From the NCBI GenBank assembly GCA_050700835.1, contig JBOHDX010000155.1:1-64000 (forward strand): DNA of 64,000 nt. Reading direction: 5' to 3'. This DNA is from JBOHDX01 sp050700835 (GTDB lineage: Bacteria; Actinomycetota; Actinomycetes; Propionibacteriales; Nocardioidaceae). The notes under the pieces are model-generated. The model was given only the letters and a program-made list of their open reading frames with translations, did no database searches and had not been told where the DNA came from. Made by a program: the position numbers and the translations under genes. This document shows, one piece after another, positions 32,558 through 40,970 of the stretch (position 1 is its first letter; the number at the start of each line of letters is the position of its first letter).

Positions 32558-34045
32558 ATGACCACTGACACCGCACAGCCGCGTGAGTCGAGGATCAGCG
32601 GCATCGAGGTCCGCTCGATCGACTACGTGCCACTGAGCGAGCGGCACGGCAAGCTGTGGCACCTCGGACCGCTGTGGTTCATGAGCAACGCGCAGATCGC
32701 CACCCTCGCGGTCGGGGTGCTCGGCGTCACGACCGGCGGCAACCTCATCTGGTCGCTCACCGCCGTCGTCCTCGGGGTGCTGACCGGAACGTTCTTCATG
32801 GCCGCGCACTCGGCCCAGGGGCCGCAGCTCGGCCTGCCGCAGATGATCCAGTCACGTCCGCAGTTCGGCTACGTCGGCGCGATCCTCGTGTGGTTGTTCG
32901 CGTACATCCAGTACGCAGGCTTCAACATCTTCAACACCCAGCTGGCGGCCGAGTCGATTCAGGGAACGGTGACCGGGGGCACGAAGGTGTGGATCGTCGT
33001 CGCGACCGTGCTCGCCGTCGTGGCGTCGGTGGTCGGCTACGACTTGATCCACAAGATGGAGCAGTTCCTGACCTACGGCTTCATCCTGCTGTTCGGCATC
33101 CTCACCATCGTCGTCCTGACCCTCCCCTACCCGGCCGGGTCGTTCGACCTCGGCAACTTCAACCTCACGCCGTTCCTGCTGCAGTACTCCGTCGTCGCGG
33201 GCTACCAGATCAGCTGGGCGATCTACGTCTCGGACTACTCCCGCTACCTGCCGCCCGACGTCACGGTCAAGAAGACGTTCTGGTGGACGTACGGCGGCTC
33301 AGCCCTCGGCGCCATCTGGATCATGTGCATCGGCTCGGGGATCGCCGCCTGGGCCGGCAGCACGTACGCGGTCGTCCCCTCCCTCAAGGCGTCCGGCGAC
33401 CGCGTCTTCACCGGCTTCGGCGACATCATCTTGGTGTTTGCCGCGCTCGGGCTCATCTCGGTGACCGCCCTGAACCTGTACGGCGGCTCACTGACACTGA
33501 TCAGCGCCTCCGACTCGTTCAAGCGGATCCGGCCAACGCTCGGGGTGCGGCTGCTCACCATCAGCCTGACGGCCGTCATCTCCCTGGTGATCGCACTGAT
33601 CAGCCCCACGTCCTTCCTGTCCAACTTCAGCAACTTCCTGCTGTTGGTGCTCTATCTGTTCATCCCCTGGACGGCGGTCAATCTGGTCGACTACTTCATC
33701 GTCCGCCGAGGGCACTACGCGATCGCGGAGATCTTCAACCCGCACGGCATCTACGGCCGCTGGGGTTGGAGGGGCATCCTCGCCTACCTGATCGGCTTTG
33801 CCGCGATGATTCCGTTCTTCAGCGCCGGCACGCTGTTCGTCGGCCCGGTTGCCGACGCCGCCAACGGCGCCGACTTCTCGCTGTTCATCGGGCTGCCGGT
33901 CGCGGCCATCCTGTACTGGGTGTTCAGCCGCAGCCTCGACGTCCAGGCCGAGGCGGCGCTGGCTGAGCGGGAGGCACAGTCATTGGAGCAGGAGGCCACG
34001 GCGCACCAGCGACCGGAGCCGGAACTCGGCGCCTCGGCCGGGTGA
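32558..34045 (+). CDS. NCS1-family nucleobase/cation symporter
   Basis: A 495-residue permease with about 12 hydrophobic segments and the family start LSERHGKLWHLGPLWFMSNAQ. It also has PQFGYVGAILVWLFAYIQYAGFN and the later PWTAVNLVDYFIVRRGHY motif. NCS1 carriers import cytosine, purines, uracil, hydantoins, allantoin or thiamine-related bases. ATG 32558 is preceded by GAGAGGA. It overlaps the amidase gene by four bases (GTGA at 34042-34045), which suggests the imported compound is an amide or cyclic amide hydrolysed by the partner (inference). Confidence 0.87.
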   Translation: MTTDTAQPRESRISGIEVRSIDYVPLSERHGKLWHLGPLWFMSNAQIATLAVGVLGVTTGGNLIWSLTAVVLGVLTGTFFMAAHSAQGPQLGLPQMIQSRPQFGYVGAILVWLFAYIQYAGFNIFNTQLAAESIQGTVTGGTKVWIVVATVLAVVASVVGYDLIHKMEQFLTYGFILLFGILTIVVLTLPYPAGSFDLGNFNLTPFLLQYSVVAGYQISWAIYVSDYSRYLPPDVTVKKTFWWTYGGSALGAIWIMCIGSGIAAWAGSTYAVVPSLKASGDRVFTGFGDIILVFAALGLISVTALNLYGGSLTLISASDSFKRIRPTLGVRLLTISLTAVISLVIALISPTSFLSNFSNFLLLVLYLFIPWTAVNLVDYFIVRRGHYAIAEIFNPHGIYGRWGWRGILAYLIGFAAMIPFFSAGTLFVGPVADAANGADFSLFIGLPVAAILYWVFSRSLDVQAEAALAEREAQSLEQEATAHQRPEPELGASAG

Positions 34046-35463
34046 GGATGCCGCCCCCGGTGCCGACCGACGCGTGGGCGGCGGCCAAGGCCGTGCGCGA
34101 CGGCGAGGTCAGCTCCGTGGAGTTGGTGACCGAGTCGCTCCGACGGATCGAGCGGTACGACGGACGGGTCAACGCGTTCACGGTCGTGCTGGCCGACGAG
34201 GCCCTCGCCGCGGCGCGGGAGGCCGACCGCCGGCGAGCTGCCGGTGGGACGCTCCCGCCGCTGCTCGGCGTCCCGGTGTCGGTCAAGGACCACATCTGGC
34301 TGGCGGGGGCGCCCGCCACCAACGGGTCGGTCGCGCTGCGCGACTTCGTGCCCACCGCGGACGCCGTCCCGGTCGCACGGCTCAAGGCCGCCGGAGCCGT
34401 GGTCGTCGGCAAGACGAACAACCCGGAGTTCTGCTACCGCGGCTTCACCGACAACGACGTGTGGGGTCTGACCCGCAATCCCTGGAACCTGGACCGGACG
34501 CCGGGAGGCTCCAGCGGAGGAGCCGGTGCCTCGGTCGCGTACGGAGCGACGCCGATCGGCGTCGGCTCCGACGGCGGCGGCTCGATCCGTATCCCCGCCG
34601 CATTCTGCGGCGTCGTCGGGCACAAGCCGACGTTCGGGCTGGTGCCCACGGTGCCGGGCTTTCGTGGCTGGCCCTCGCTGTCAGTCGACGGTCCACTCAC
34701 CCGGTCCGTCCGCGATGCCGCACTGGCACTGTCGGTCATGGCGGGACCGGCCGCCCAGGACGACCGCACCTGGCCGGTCGCCGTCGGCGATCTGCTCGCC
34801 GCGGTCGAGGGGCCGATCGACTGGGCGCCGCTGCGCATCGCGGTGTCCGAAGACCTGGGCTGGGCCCCCGTCGAACCGGACGTACGCGAGGCCTTCCGCG
34901 GCGCGGTGGCCCGGCTCGCCGACGACGGGGCCCACGTGGTTGAGGCGACCCCGGACGCGGGGTACCCGACGCGGCTGTGGAACGACATCGCCCTTCCGGA
35001 AGGCTTCGCGTCCGAGGGGCCACTGCTCGCCGAGTGGGGAGACCGGCTGACCGACGGGACGCGGGAGATCATCGAGTCCGGCCGGCTGGCTACGGCCCAG
35101 GACTACCTCGACGCACAGCACCGGCGTGCGGCGTACACGCAGAGGTGGAGCGAGTTCTTCCTCGACTACGACGTGCTGCTCACGCCGTCCATGCCGTTCG
35201 CGGCCTTCGGAGTCGACGTGTCGTCCCCCGCGTCCATCGACGGGACGCCGATCGACCCGTTCTTCGACGACTGGTGCATGCTCGCGCTGCCCGCCAACCT
35301 GACCGGGGCCCCTTCCTGCGCCGTGCCGACGGGGCTCAACGCCGACGGGCTGCCAGTCGGCATGCAGGTGATGGGGCCGCGCTGCTCCGACGCCCGGGTG
35401 CTGGCCGTGGCGGCGGCATACGAGCGCATCGCCGCGTGGTCAACCCCGGCCCCGGACCTGTGA
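34042..35463 (+). CDS. Amidase, amidase-signature family
   Basis: A 473-residue enzyme with the Ser-cisSer-Lys triad. The lysine lies in VPVSVKDHIW (about residue 83) and the two serines in the Gly/Ser-rich signature GGSSGGAGASVAYGATPIG and GSDGGGSIRIPAAFCG. The family hydrolyses C-N amide bonds in diverse substrates. Coupling to the NCS1 carrier implies use of an imported nucleobase-like amide as a nitrogen source. The start GTG overlaps the permease stop. Confidence 0.88.
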   Translation: MRMPPPVPTDAWAAAKAVRDGEVSSVELVTESLRRIERYDGRVNAFTVVLADEALAAAREADRRRAAGGTLPPLLGVPVSVKDHIWLAGAPATNGSVALRDFVPTADAVPVARLKAAGAVVVGKTNNPEFCYRGFTDNDVWGLTRNPWNLDRTPGGSSGGAGASVAYGATPIGVGSDGGGSIRIPAAFCGVVGHKPTFGLVPTVPGFRGWPSLSVDGPLTRSVRDAALALSVMAGPAAQDDRTWPVAVGDLLAAVEGPIDWAPLRIAVSEDLGWAPVEPDVREAFRGAVARLADDGAHVVEATPDAGYPTRLWNDIALPEGFASEGPLLAEWGDRLTDGTREIIESGRLATAQDYLDAQHRRAAYTQRWSEFFLDYDVLLTPSMPFAAFGVDVSSPASIDGTPIDPFFDDWCMLALPANLTGAPSCAVPTGLNADGLPVGMQVMGPRCSDARVLAVAAAYERIAAWSTPAPDL

Positions 35464-35503
35464 AGCGACTCTGGTCCTGGCTGTGGCCTGGCGGCTCCCC
35501 GGC

Positions 35504-36115
35504 TCAGTGCTTGAGGGACCACTGGACCGGGGGCGTCGTGTTGGAGGTACGCAGCTGGACACCCGTGAGCCGCGCGCCGTGCGGCAGGAGATAGACCAGG
35601 CACAGTCTCGTCCTGGACCTGGGCCCGAACTTCGCCGGCAGGTTGCCGCCCTTGCACGGTTTGAACGACCCGCGCAGCTCGGTCGCCGACGTCGCGGTGT
35701 GGGTCGTGTCGAAGGAGAAGACCGGAACGCCCAGACCGCCCAGCTGGCCCGGCCCGTCGTTGCGAACCCGGACCGACACGTAGTAGGGGACGGAGCGGCG
35801 CTGGTGGGCACTGAGCACGAAGTTGCGGAAGTCCCTGCGGATCGAGCCCTTGACGACCTTGGTGACAGCGACCGCGATGACGCTCTTCTTCCGCGGGTTG
35901 GCGACGTACGGGACGACCGCCGACCGGCCGAGCGACAGCGTCGTGCCGGGGGCGGTGGTCGTCACCCCCGACGGCACCCGCACGGTCGGTCCGGTGGCCG
36001 TCGGCGTCGTCGCGCTCGACGGGCTCGACCCGGAGCCCGAGCAGGCGCTGGTCAGGCAGAGGGCCGCGCCGAGCGCGACCGCGCCGACGACATGGGAGGG
36101 CCTTCGCATCCGCAT
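35504..36115 (-). CDS. Predicted lipoprotein (DUF4352-like fold)
   Basis: A 203-residue protein with a signal peptide ending in the lipobox LTSAC. A Ser/Thr/Pro-rich linker follows, then a single beta-rich domain (SVPYYVSVRVRNDGPGQLGGLGVPVFSFDT) in the style of secreted DUF4352 immunoglobulin-like domains. Two cysteines (FKPCKGG, TRLCLVY) may form a disulfide. It is convergent with the amidase gene and is followed upstream by glyQS. Function unknown. Confidence 0.75.
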   Translation of the reverse strand: MRMRRPSHVVGAVALGAALCLTSACSGSGSSPSSATTPTATGPTVRVPSGVTTTAPGTTLSLGRSAVVPYVANPRKKSVIAVAVTKVVKGSIRRDFRNFVLSAHQRRSVPYYVSVRVRNDGPGQLGGLGVPVFSFDTTHTATSATELRGSFKPCKGGNLPAKFGPRSRTRLCLVYLLPHGARLTGVQLRTSNTTPPVQWSLKH

Positions 36116-36133
36116 AGTGTGGATGATGTCTCC

Positions 36134-37522
36134 TCAGCAGCCCGTCAAACGCGCTGACAGGTACGCCGTGATCTGGTCGAGGGCGACCCGCTCCTGCGTC
36201 ATCGAGTCGCGCTCCCGGACCGTCACGGCCTGGTCGTCGAGCGTGTCGAAGTCGACCGTGATGCAGTAGGGCGTCCCCACCTCGTCCTGGCGACGGTAGC
36301 GACGGCCGATGGCGCCGGCATCGTCGAAGTCGACGTTCCACGACTGGCGCAGCTCGGCCGCGAGATCGCGTGCCTTCGGCGAGAGGTCGGCGTTGCGCGA
36401 CAACGGCAGCACGGCGGCCTTGACGGGGGCCAGCCGCGGGTCCAGCGCGAGCACCACCCGCTTGTCGACGCCGCCCTTGGCGTTGGGGGCCTCGTCCTCG
36501 GTGTAGGCGTCCACCAGGAACGCCATCATCGAGCGGTTCGGGCCGGCCGCAGGCTCGATGACGTACGGCACCCACCGCTCGCCCTTGGCCTGGTCGAAGT
36601 ACGACAGGTCGACCCCCGAGTGCTTCGCGTGCGTCGACAGGTCGTAGTCGAAGCGGTTGGCGATCCCCTCGAGCTCGCCCCATTCCGAGCCGGTGAACCG
36701 GAAGCGGTACTCGATGTCGACGGTTCGCTTCGAGTAGTGGCTCAGCTTCTCGGCCGGGTGCTCGAAGTGCCGCAGGTTGTCCGGCTCGATGCCGAGGTCG
36801 ACGTACCACGCCGTGCGGTTGTCGATCCAGTACTCGTGCCACTCCTCGTCGGTGCCCGGCTCGACGAAGTACTCCATCTCCATCTGCTCGAACTCACGGG
36901 TGCGGAAGATGAAGTTGCCCGGCGTGATCTCGTTGCGAAAGCTCTTGCCCTGTTGCGCGATGCCGAACGGCGGCTTCTTGCGGGCCGACGTCATGACGTT
37001 GGCGAAGTTGACGAAGATGCCTTGTGCGGTCTCGGGCCGCAGGTAGTGCAGCCCCTCGTCGTTCTCGACCACGCCAAGGTAGGTCTTGAGCAGGCCGTTG
37101 AACATCCGCGGTTCGGACCAGGCTCCCTTAGTGCCGCAGTTGGAGCACGCGACCAGCTTCAGGTCCACGGTGTCCGGGTCGGCGATGCCCTTCTTCTCGG
37201 CGTAGGCCTCTTGCAGGTGGTCCGCGCGAAAGCGCTTGTGACAGCTCTCGCACTCGACCAGAGGGTCGACGAACGCCTCGACGTGCCCGGACGCCTTCCA
37301 CACCTCCAGCGGCAGGATCACCGCCGAGTCGATGCCCACGATGTCGTCCCTGCTGCGGACCATCGAGCGCCACCACTGGCGCTTGACGTTCTCCTTGAGC
37401 TCGACGCCCAGCGGCCCGTAGTCCCAGGCGGAGCGGGTACCGCCATAGATCTCGCCACTGGGGAACACGAATCCCCGACGTTTGCAGAGGCTGACGACGG
37501 TCTCGATCGAGGTGGCAGGCAC
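36134..37522 (-). CDS. glyQS: Glycyl-tRNA synthetase, homodimeric class II
   Basis: A 462-residue class II synthetase. It shows CKRRGFVFPSGEIYGGTRSAWDYGPLGVELK at the N-terminus, a CxxC zinc-like insertion (CESCHKRF with VACSNCG), motif 2 in FRNEITPGNFIFRTREFEQMEMEYF and motif 3 in EPAAGPNRSMMAFL. An anticodon-binding C-terminal domain follows. It charges tRNA-Gly. The GTG start at 37522 has GGAGAG six bases upstream. No T-box leader is visible. Confidence 0.95.
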   Translation of the reverse strand: MPATSIETVVSLCKRRGFVFPSGEIYGGTRSAWDYGPLGVELKENVKRQWWRSMVRSRDDIVGIDSAVILPLEVWKASGHVEAFVDPLVECESCHKRFRADHLQEAYAEKKGIADPDTVDLKLVACSNCGTKGAWSEPRMFNGLLKTYLGVVENDEGLHYLRPETAQGIFVNFANVMTSARKKPPFGIAQQGKSFRNEITPGNFIFRTREFEQMEMEYFVEPGTDEEWHEYWIDNRTAWYVDLGIEPDNLRHFEHPAEKLSHYSKRTVDIEYRFRFTGSEWGELEGIANRFDYDLSTHAKHSGVDLSYFDQAKGERWVPYVIEPAAGPNRSMMAFLVDAYTEDEAPNAKGGVDKRVVLALDPRLAPVKAAVLPLSRNADLSPKARDLAAELRQSWNVDFDDAGAIGRRYRRQDEVGTPYCITVDFDTLDDQAVTVRERDSMTQERVALDQITAYLSARLTGC

Positions 37523-37600
37523 CGTGGCTCTCCATCCGGCTGGTTGTCGGCGGGCATCTGCGGTTCGCCATGGCGATCCGCGCCCGAGGGTGGGGTCAGG

Positions 37601-37963
37601 CTACCGGGCCGCTCCCGGGTCCAGGCCAACGGATATCGGCTGCTGGCCGTGAGTCACCTCGAAGCCGGAGGGTTCGTCGACGGCGCGCGACAGAAGGGGT
37701 ACCGCGGCCACCTTGACTTCGTGGCTCGACAGCGCCCGTCGATACGACCCGACGTCGGTCCACCGGGTGGTCACCGTCCACAGTGCAGGATCGTCGACGT
37801 TGTGGCCGAGGAAGCCCTCGGCGTACCCGCGCTGCTGCGCCAGCGTGTCCAGCGCGGCGTGTGCCTGCGACTGGAACACCAGCATCTCGTCCTCGGCCAC
37901 CCGGAACCGCAGCAGGACCAGCACCGGGCCAGCGTACGCGGGTCTCGACCCGATCCCAGACAT
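37601..37963 (-). CDS. Antibiotic biosynthesis monooxygenase (ABM)-like domain protein
   Basis: A protein of about 120 residues with the dimeric alpha/beta-barrel pattern: LVLLRFRVAEDEMLVFQSQAHAALDTLAQQRG, then WTVTTRWTDVGSYRRALSSHEV. In actinobacteria such ABM-like proteins are common and mostly uncharacterised. The start is uncertain: ATG 37963 is given, GTG 37924 is possible, and ATG 37978 would place the first codons inside the Zur-like box. It is divergent from the zinc transporter and could share its control. Confidence 0.7.
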   Translation of the reverse strand: MSGIGSRPAYAGPVLVLLRFRVAEDEMLVFQSQAHAALDTLAQQRGYAEGFLGHNVDDPALWTVTTRWTDVGSYRRALSSHEVKVAAVPLLSRAVDEPSGFEVTHGQQPISVGLDPGAAR

Positions 37964-37967
37964 GCGA

Positions 37968-37984
37968 ACGATTCTCATTATCGT
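37968..37984. promoter_or_regulatory. Zur/Fur-like box upstream of the ZIP transporter
   Basis: The 17-base palindromic site has perfect ACGAT/ATCGT ends. Read on the minus strand it contains GATAATGAGAATC, one base from the classical Fur/Zur core GATAATGATAATC. It ends 14 bases before the ZIP transporter start, overlapping where its promoter should be. Together with the Zur-like gene in the same operon this suggests zinc-dependent autorepression. Confidence 0.65.
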
Positions 37985-37998
37985 GTAAGGTCTCGGGC

Positions 37999-38769
37999 GT
38001 GGTCATCGCCATCGCCTTCGGCACACTCGTGTCCACCACCTTGGGGGGCCTCGCCGGTATCCGGCTGCGCGACCGTCTCCACCTCGTGCTCGGCCTTGCT
38101 GCCGGCGTCATGCTCGGGCTGGTCGCGTTCGACCTGCTGCCTGAGGTGTTCGCGTTGTCCCACCAGCAGATCGGCGGCATCCCGGTGGTGATGGTGGCGT
38201 TCACCGCCGGCTTCCTCGCCCTGCACGTCGTCGAGCGCACCGCGGCCCCGCACCAGGCGCACGAGAGCGAGTACGGCGCGCACGAGCATCCGAGCCACTC
38301 GCACGAGGCTCAGGCGCCCACGCACCTGCACGGTCATGAGCACGTCGGGATCGTGTCGGGGCTCGCGCTGGCGGGCCACTCGTTCATGGACGGCGTCGGG
38401 ATCGGCCTGGCCTTCCAGGTCAACGACGCGCTCGGTGTCGCGGTGGCGATCGCGGTGGTGGCCCACGACTTCGCCGACGGACTCAACACCGTGACCGTGA
38501 TGGTCCGGCACGGCAACTCAGACCGGCGAGCCTTGGCGATGTTGGCCGTCGACGCGATCGCACCGGTGCTGGGGGCCATCTCCACGTTGCTCTTCAGCGT
38601 GAGCGACCAGGTACTCAGCCTGTACCTGGGATTCTTCGCCGGCTTCCTGCTCTATCTCGCCACCGCAGACATCCTGCCGGAGGCGCACGCGCGGCACCCG
38701 ACGCGGCTGACCATGCTGTTCACGTTCGCCGGCGTCGCGCTGATGTGGCTGGTGGTGAGCGCGTCATGA
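37999..38769 (+). CDS. ZIP-family zinc/divalent metal transporter
   Basis: A 256-residue membrane protein with about eight hydrophobic segments, a His-rich cytoplasmic loop (HEHPSHSHEAQAPTHLHGHEH, about residues 94-114) and the ZIP metal-pathway motifs GHSFMDGVGIG and AHDFADGLNTV. It imports Zn(II) or related divalent metals. GTG 37999 is preceded by AAGG eight bases upstream. It overlaps the Fur-family gene by four bases (ATGA at 38766-38769) and sits behind a Zur-like box. Confidence 0.88.
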   Translation: MVIAIAFGTLVSTTLGGLAGIRLRDRLHLVLGLAAGVMLGLVAFDLLPEVFALSHQQIGGIPVVMVAFTAGFLALHVVERTAAPHQAHESEYGAHEHPSHSHEAQAPTHLHGHEHVGIVSGLALAGHSFMDGVGIGLAFQVNDALGVAVAIAVVAHDFADGLNTVTVMVRHGNSDRRALAMLAVDAIAPVLGAISTLLFSVSDQVLSLYLGFFAGFLLYLATADILPEAHARHPTRLTMLFTFAGVALMWLVVSAS

Positions 38770-39167
38770 CCCGCTGCCGGGACGACATCGTGGATCTGCT
38801 GGAGGGCGCGGGCACGTTCCTGACCGCCCAGGACATCCATGCTCAGCTGCGATCCGGCGGTCGCCGGGCCGGCCTGGCCACCGTCTACCGGAATCTGCAG
38901 GGCCTGGCGGCCGGTGGAGACCTGGACACGCTGCTGTCGCCTTCCGGGGAGGCGTCGTACCGCCTGTGTAGCTCCGGGCATCACCATCACCTCGTCTGCC
39001 GCACCTGCGGGCGCACCATCGAGGTCGAGGGCCCGGCAGTCGAGCGATGGGCCCGAAGGGTCGCCTCCGAGCATGGCTTCGCCGAGGTATCGCACACGCT
39101 GGAGATCTTCGGTACCTGCGCCGACTGTGCGCCCCGTACGGCCCGTGCGCCCCGCACCGAGTCCTGA
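38766..39167 (+). CDS. zur: Fur-family regulator, probable Zur
   Basis: A 133-residue Fur-fold regulator. The winged helix ends in GRRAGLATVYRNLQGLAAGG, and the metal-binding dimer domain has LCSSGHHHHLVCRTCGRTIEVE plus a second CxxC (GTCADC) forming the structural zinc site. Coupling to a zinc transporter and a Zur-like box make zinc the likely effector. The C-terminal end and the stop codon lie inside a 19-base tandem duplication. Confidence 0.88.
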   Translation: MTRCRDDIVDLLEGAGTFLTAQDIHAQLRSGGRRAGLATVYRNLQGLAAGGDLDTLLSPSGEASYRLCSSGHHHHLVCRTCGRTIEVEGPAVERWARRVASEHGFAEVSHTLEIFGTCADCAPRTARAPRTES

Positions 39168-39188
39168 CTCCCGCACCGACTCCTGACT
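39151..39188. repeat. 19-bp tandem duplication spanning the zur stop codon
   Basis: Two copies of CCCGCACCGAGTCCTGACT (second with one change, G to C) lie at 39151-39169 and 39170-39188. The TGA of zur (39165-39167) is inside the first copy, and a second TGA falls at the same place in the second. Confidence 0.85.
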
Positions 39189-39190
39189 CC

Positions 39191-39251
39191 CGCAATTGCG
39201 GCGGAATGGCTGGGTCGCGGCTCTGATCTCAGCCACTTCGCCGCAATTGCG
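39191..39251. repeat. 61-bp palindromic repeat, copy 1 (convergent zur/uppS junction)
   Basis: A near-perfect inverted repeat with 22-base arms and two mismatches. The tips are CGCAATTGCGGCG and CGCCGCAATTGCG, with inner AATGGCTG/CAGCCACTT. The same tips, inner TGGCT/AGCCA and exact length occur at 61713-61773, also between convergent genes. As RNA it forms a strong hairpin in either direction, so it may serve as a bidirectional terminator. Confidence 0.8.
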
Positions 39252-39342
39252 AGGGGGTCGGACCCGCCCGGGACCGGAGGCGAGGGGTCAGCCCCGCCCG
39301 GGACCGGAGGCGAGGGGGTCGGACCCGCCCGGGACCGGATCA
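39251..39342. repeat. 31-bp tandem repeat, three copies, reaching the uppS stop codon
   Basis: Three copies built on GAGGGGGTCGGACCCGCCC plus GGGACCGGAGGC lie at 39251-39281, 39282-39311 (one base shorter) and 39312-39342. The last copy contains the uppS stop (39340-39342). It starts at the final base of the 61-bp palindrome. Confidence 0.85.
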
Positions 39343-40107
39343 GGCGGTCCCGTAGCGCCGGGTACGCCGGGCGTACTCCTCGATCGCGGACCACAGGTGC
39401 AGCCGGTCCACGTCCGGCCACGCCACCTCGGCGAACACCATCTCGGCGTACGCCGCCTGCCACAGCATGAAGTTGGACAACCGCAGCTCGCCGGACGTGC
39501 GCCAGAACATGTCGATGTCGGGCACCTCGGGCTCGTCGAGGTAGCGCGCGAACAGCCGCTCGTCGATCCGGCTCGCCGAAACCTTGCCCGCCGCCACATC
39601 TCGCGCCAGTGCCGCGGCGGCGTCCGCAATCTCCGCCCTACCGCCGTAGTTGACGCACATCGTCAAGGTGAGCACGTCGTTGTGTCGAGTCAGGTCCTCG
39701 GCGATCTCGAGCTCCTTGATCACACTGCGCCACAGCCGCGGTCGGCGCCCGGCCCAGCGGACCCGCACGCCCATGGCATGCATCTCGTCGCGTCGGCGGC
39801 GGATGACGTCCCGGTTGAAGCCCATCAGGAACCGGACCTCTTCAGGGGAGCGGCGCCAGTTCTCGGTCGAGAAGGCGTAGGCGGAGAGGTGCTTGACGCC
39901 GATCTCGATCGCGCCCTCGACGACGTCGAACAGCGCGGCCTCGCCGGCCTCGTGCCCGGCGGTCCGCGGTAAGCCGCGCTTCTTTGCCCAGCGGCCGTTG
40001 CCGTCCATCACCACTGCCACGTGCCCCGGCACCTGGTCGATGGGTACGCCGGGAGGCTGGGCGCCGGACGGGTGCGGGTTCGGCGGGCGTACCTGTGCCG
40101 TGGTCAT
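39340..40107 (-). CDS. uppS: Isoprenyl diphosphate synthase (cis-prenyltransferase), UppS-like
   Basis: A 255-residue cis-prenyltransferase. It has the catalytic start HVAVVMDGNGRWAKKRGLPR (first Asp binds Mg and substrate), GVKHLSAYAFSTENWRRSPEEV and the C-terminal RTSGELRLSNFMLWQAAYAE. It makes the long-chain polyprenyl diphosphate used as cell-wall lipid carrier. The segment before RTSGE reads DMFWRTSGE where most homologues have DLLIRTSGE, a small deviation. The ATG overlaps the recO stop (ATGA at 40104-40107). Confidence 0.93.
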   Translation of the reverse strand: MTTAQVRPPNPHPSGAQPPGVPIDQVPGHVAVVMDGNGRWAKKRGLPRTAGHEAGEAALFDVVEGAIEIGVKHLSAYAFSTENWRRSPEEVRFLMGFNRDVIRRRRDEMHAMGVRVRWAGRRPRLWRSVIKELEIAEDLTRHNDVLTLTMCVNYGGRAEIADAAAALARDVAAGKVSASRIDERLFARYLDEPEVPDIDMFWRTSGELRLSNFMLWQAAYAEMVFAEVAWPDVDRLHLWSAIEEYARRTRRYGTA

Positions 40108-40835
40108 CCTCGGTCGACGAGGGTCAGCGAACGCAGGCCACGCTCCAGGTGCCACGACAAGTACGCTTCGACGAGGCCGTCCGCCTCGCGGCGGGCCCGC
40201 GGCTCCGAGGCCTCGGCGACGTCCCAGTCGCCGGCCAGCAGAGCGCCCATCAGCTGCACGGTCGCCGCGGCCGGGCTGGCCGAGCCCGGAACCCGGCAGT
40301 CCGTGCACAGCACACCGCCCGCCGAGGGGTTGAACAGCCGGTGCGGACCCGGTGCACCGCAGCGGGCACAGGTGTCGAAGCTCGGTGCATAGCCGGACAC
40401 CGCGAGCGAACGCAGCAGGAACGATCCAAGCACCAGGCCGGGGTCGCGCTCCTCCGCCGCGAGGGTGCGCAGGCCGCCGACAAGCAGGAGGAACTGCTGC
40501 AGGTTCGGATGCTGCTCCTCGGCGGTCAGCCGCTCAGCGGTCTCGAGCATCACCGTGCCGGTGGTGTACGCCCGGTAGTCGGCGCTGATCGGCGCGCCAT
40601 AGGCCCCGAGCGTCTCGGCCTGGGCGATCACGTCCAGGGAGCGGCCCTGGGCGAGCTGCAGGTCGACGTACATGAATGGCTCGAGCCGAGAGCCGAATCG
40701 CGACCCGGTACGCCGGACGCCCTTGGCCACCGCGCGGACCTTGCCGTGCGAACGGGTGAGCAGCGTGACGATCCGGTCGGCCTCGCCCAGTTTCTGCACC
40801 CGCAGGACGACGCCTTCGTCGCGGTAGAGGCTCAC
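40104..40835 (-). CDS. recO: DNA repair protein RecO
   Basis: A 243-residue protein with an N-terminal OB fold (YRDEGVVLRVQKLGEADRIVTLLTR) and helical domain. Its C-terminal zinc ribbon has CARCGAPGPHRLFNPSAGGVLCTDC. It loads RecA with RecR onto SSB-coated DNA in gap repair. The GTG start at 40835 gives the family N-terminus; the only candidate ribosome binding site, AGGGA, is 9-14 bases upstream. It is coupled to uppS by a four-base overlap, a common actinobacterial pairing. Confidence 0.93.
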   Translation of the reverse strand: MSLYRDEGVVLRVQKLGEADRIVTLLTRSHGKVRAVAKGVRRTGSRFGSRLEPFMYVDLQLAQGRSLDVIAQAETLGAYGAPISADYRAYTTGTVMLETAERLTAEEQHPNLQQFLLLVGGLRTLAAEERDPGLVLGSFLLRSLAVSGYAPSFDTCARCGAPGPHRLFNPSAGGVLCTDCRVPGSASPAAATVQLMGALLAGDWDVAEASEPRARREADGLVEAYLSWHLERGLRSLTLVDRG

Positions 40836-40864
40836 CCGCCCATTGTCCCTGCTCCGGAACCCAA

Positions 40865-40906
40865 GAATCGACAACGCAGCTGCTGGAGCGACGTCAATGT
40901 CGATTC
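40865..40906. repeat. 42-bp dispersed inverted repeat, copy 2
   Basis: The arms are GAATCGACA and TGTCGATTC, 42 bases in total, in the recO / alpha-beta hydrolase gap. It is preceded by CCTGCTCCGGAAC, a sequence that also precedes copy 3, so copies 2 and 3 look like a local duplication of a roughly 60-base unit. Confidence 0.75.
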
Positions 40907-40928
40907 CCTCGTCCTGCTCCGGACCGAA

Positions 40929-40970
40929 GAATCGACATTGGCGCGGCTATGACGGCGTCAACGCCGATTC
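40929..40970. repeat. 42-bp dispersed inverted repeat, copy 3
   Basis: The arms are GAATCGACATTG and CAACGCCGATTC, 42 bases in total. The pairing extends outward to CCGAAGAATCG (40924-40934) and CGATTCTTCGG (40965-40975), 11 perfect bases. Its right half lies within the last codons of the alpha/beta hydrolase gene, so part of the element is translated. Confidence 0.75.

Noticed and set aside
37523..37600. T-box leader for glyQS
   Set aside because: The gap is only about 80 bases and lacks the T-box core; attenuation by tRNA cannot be supported.
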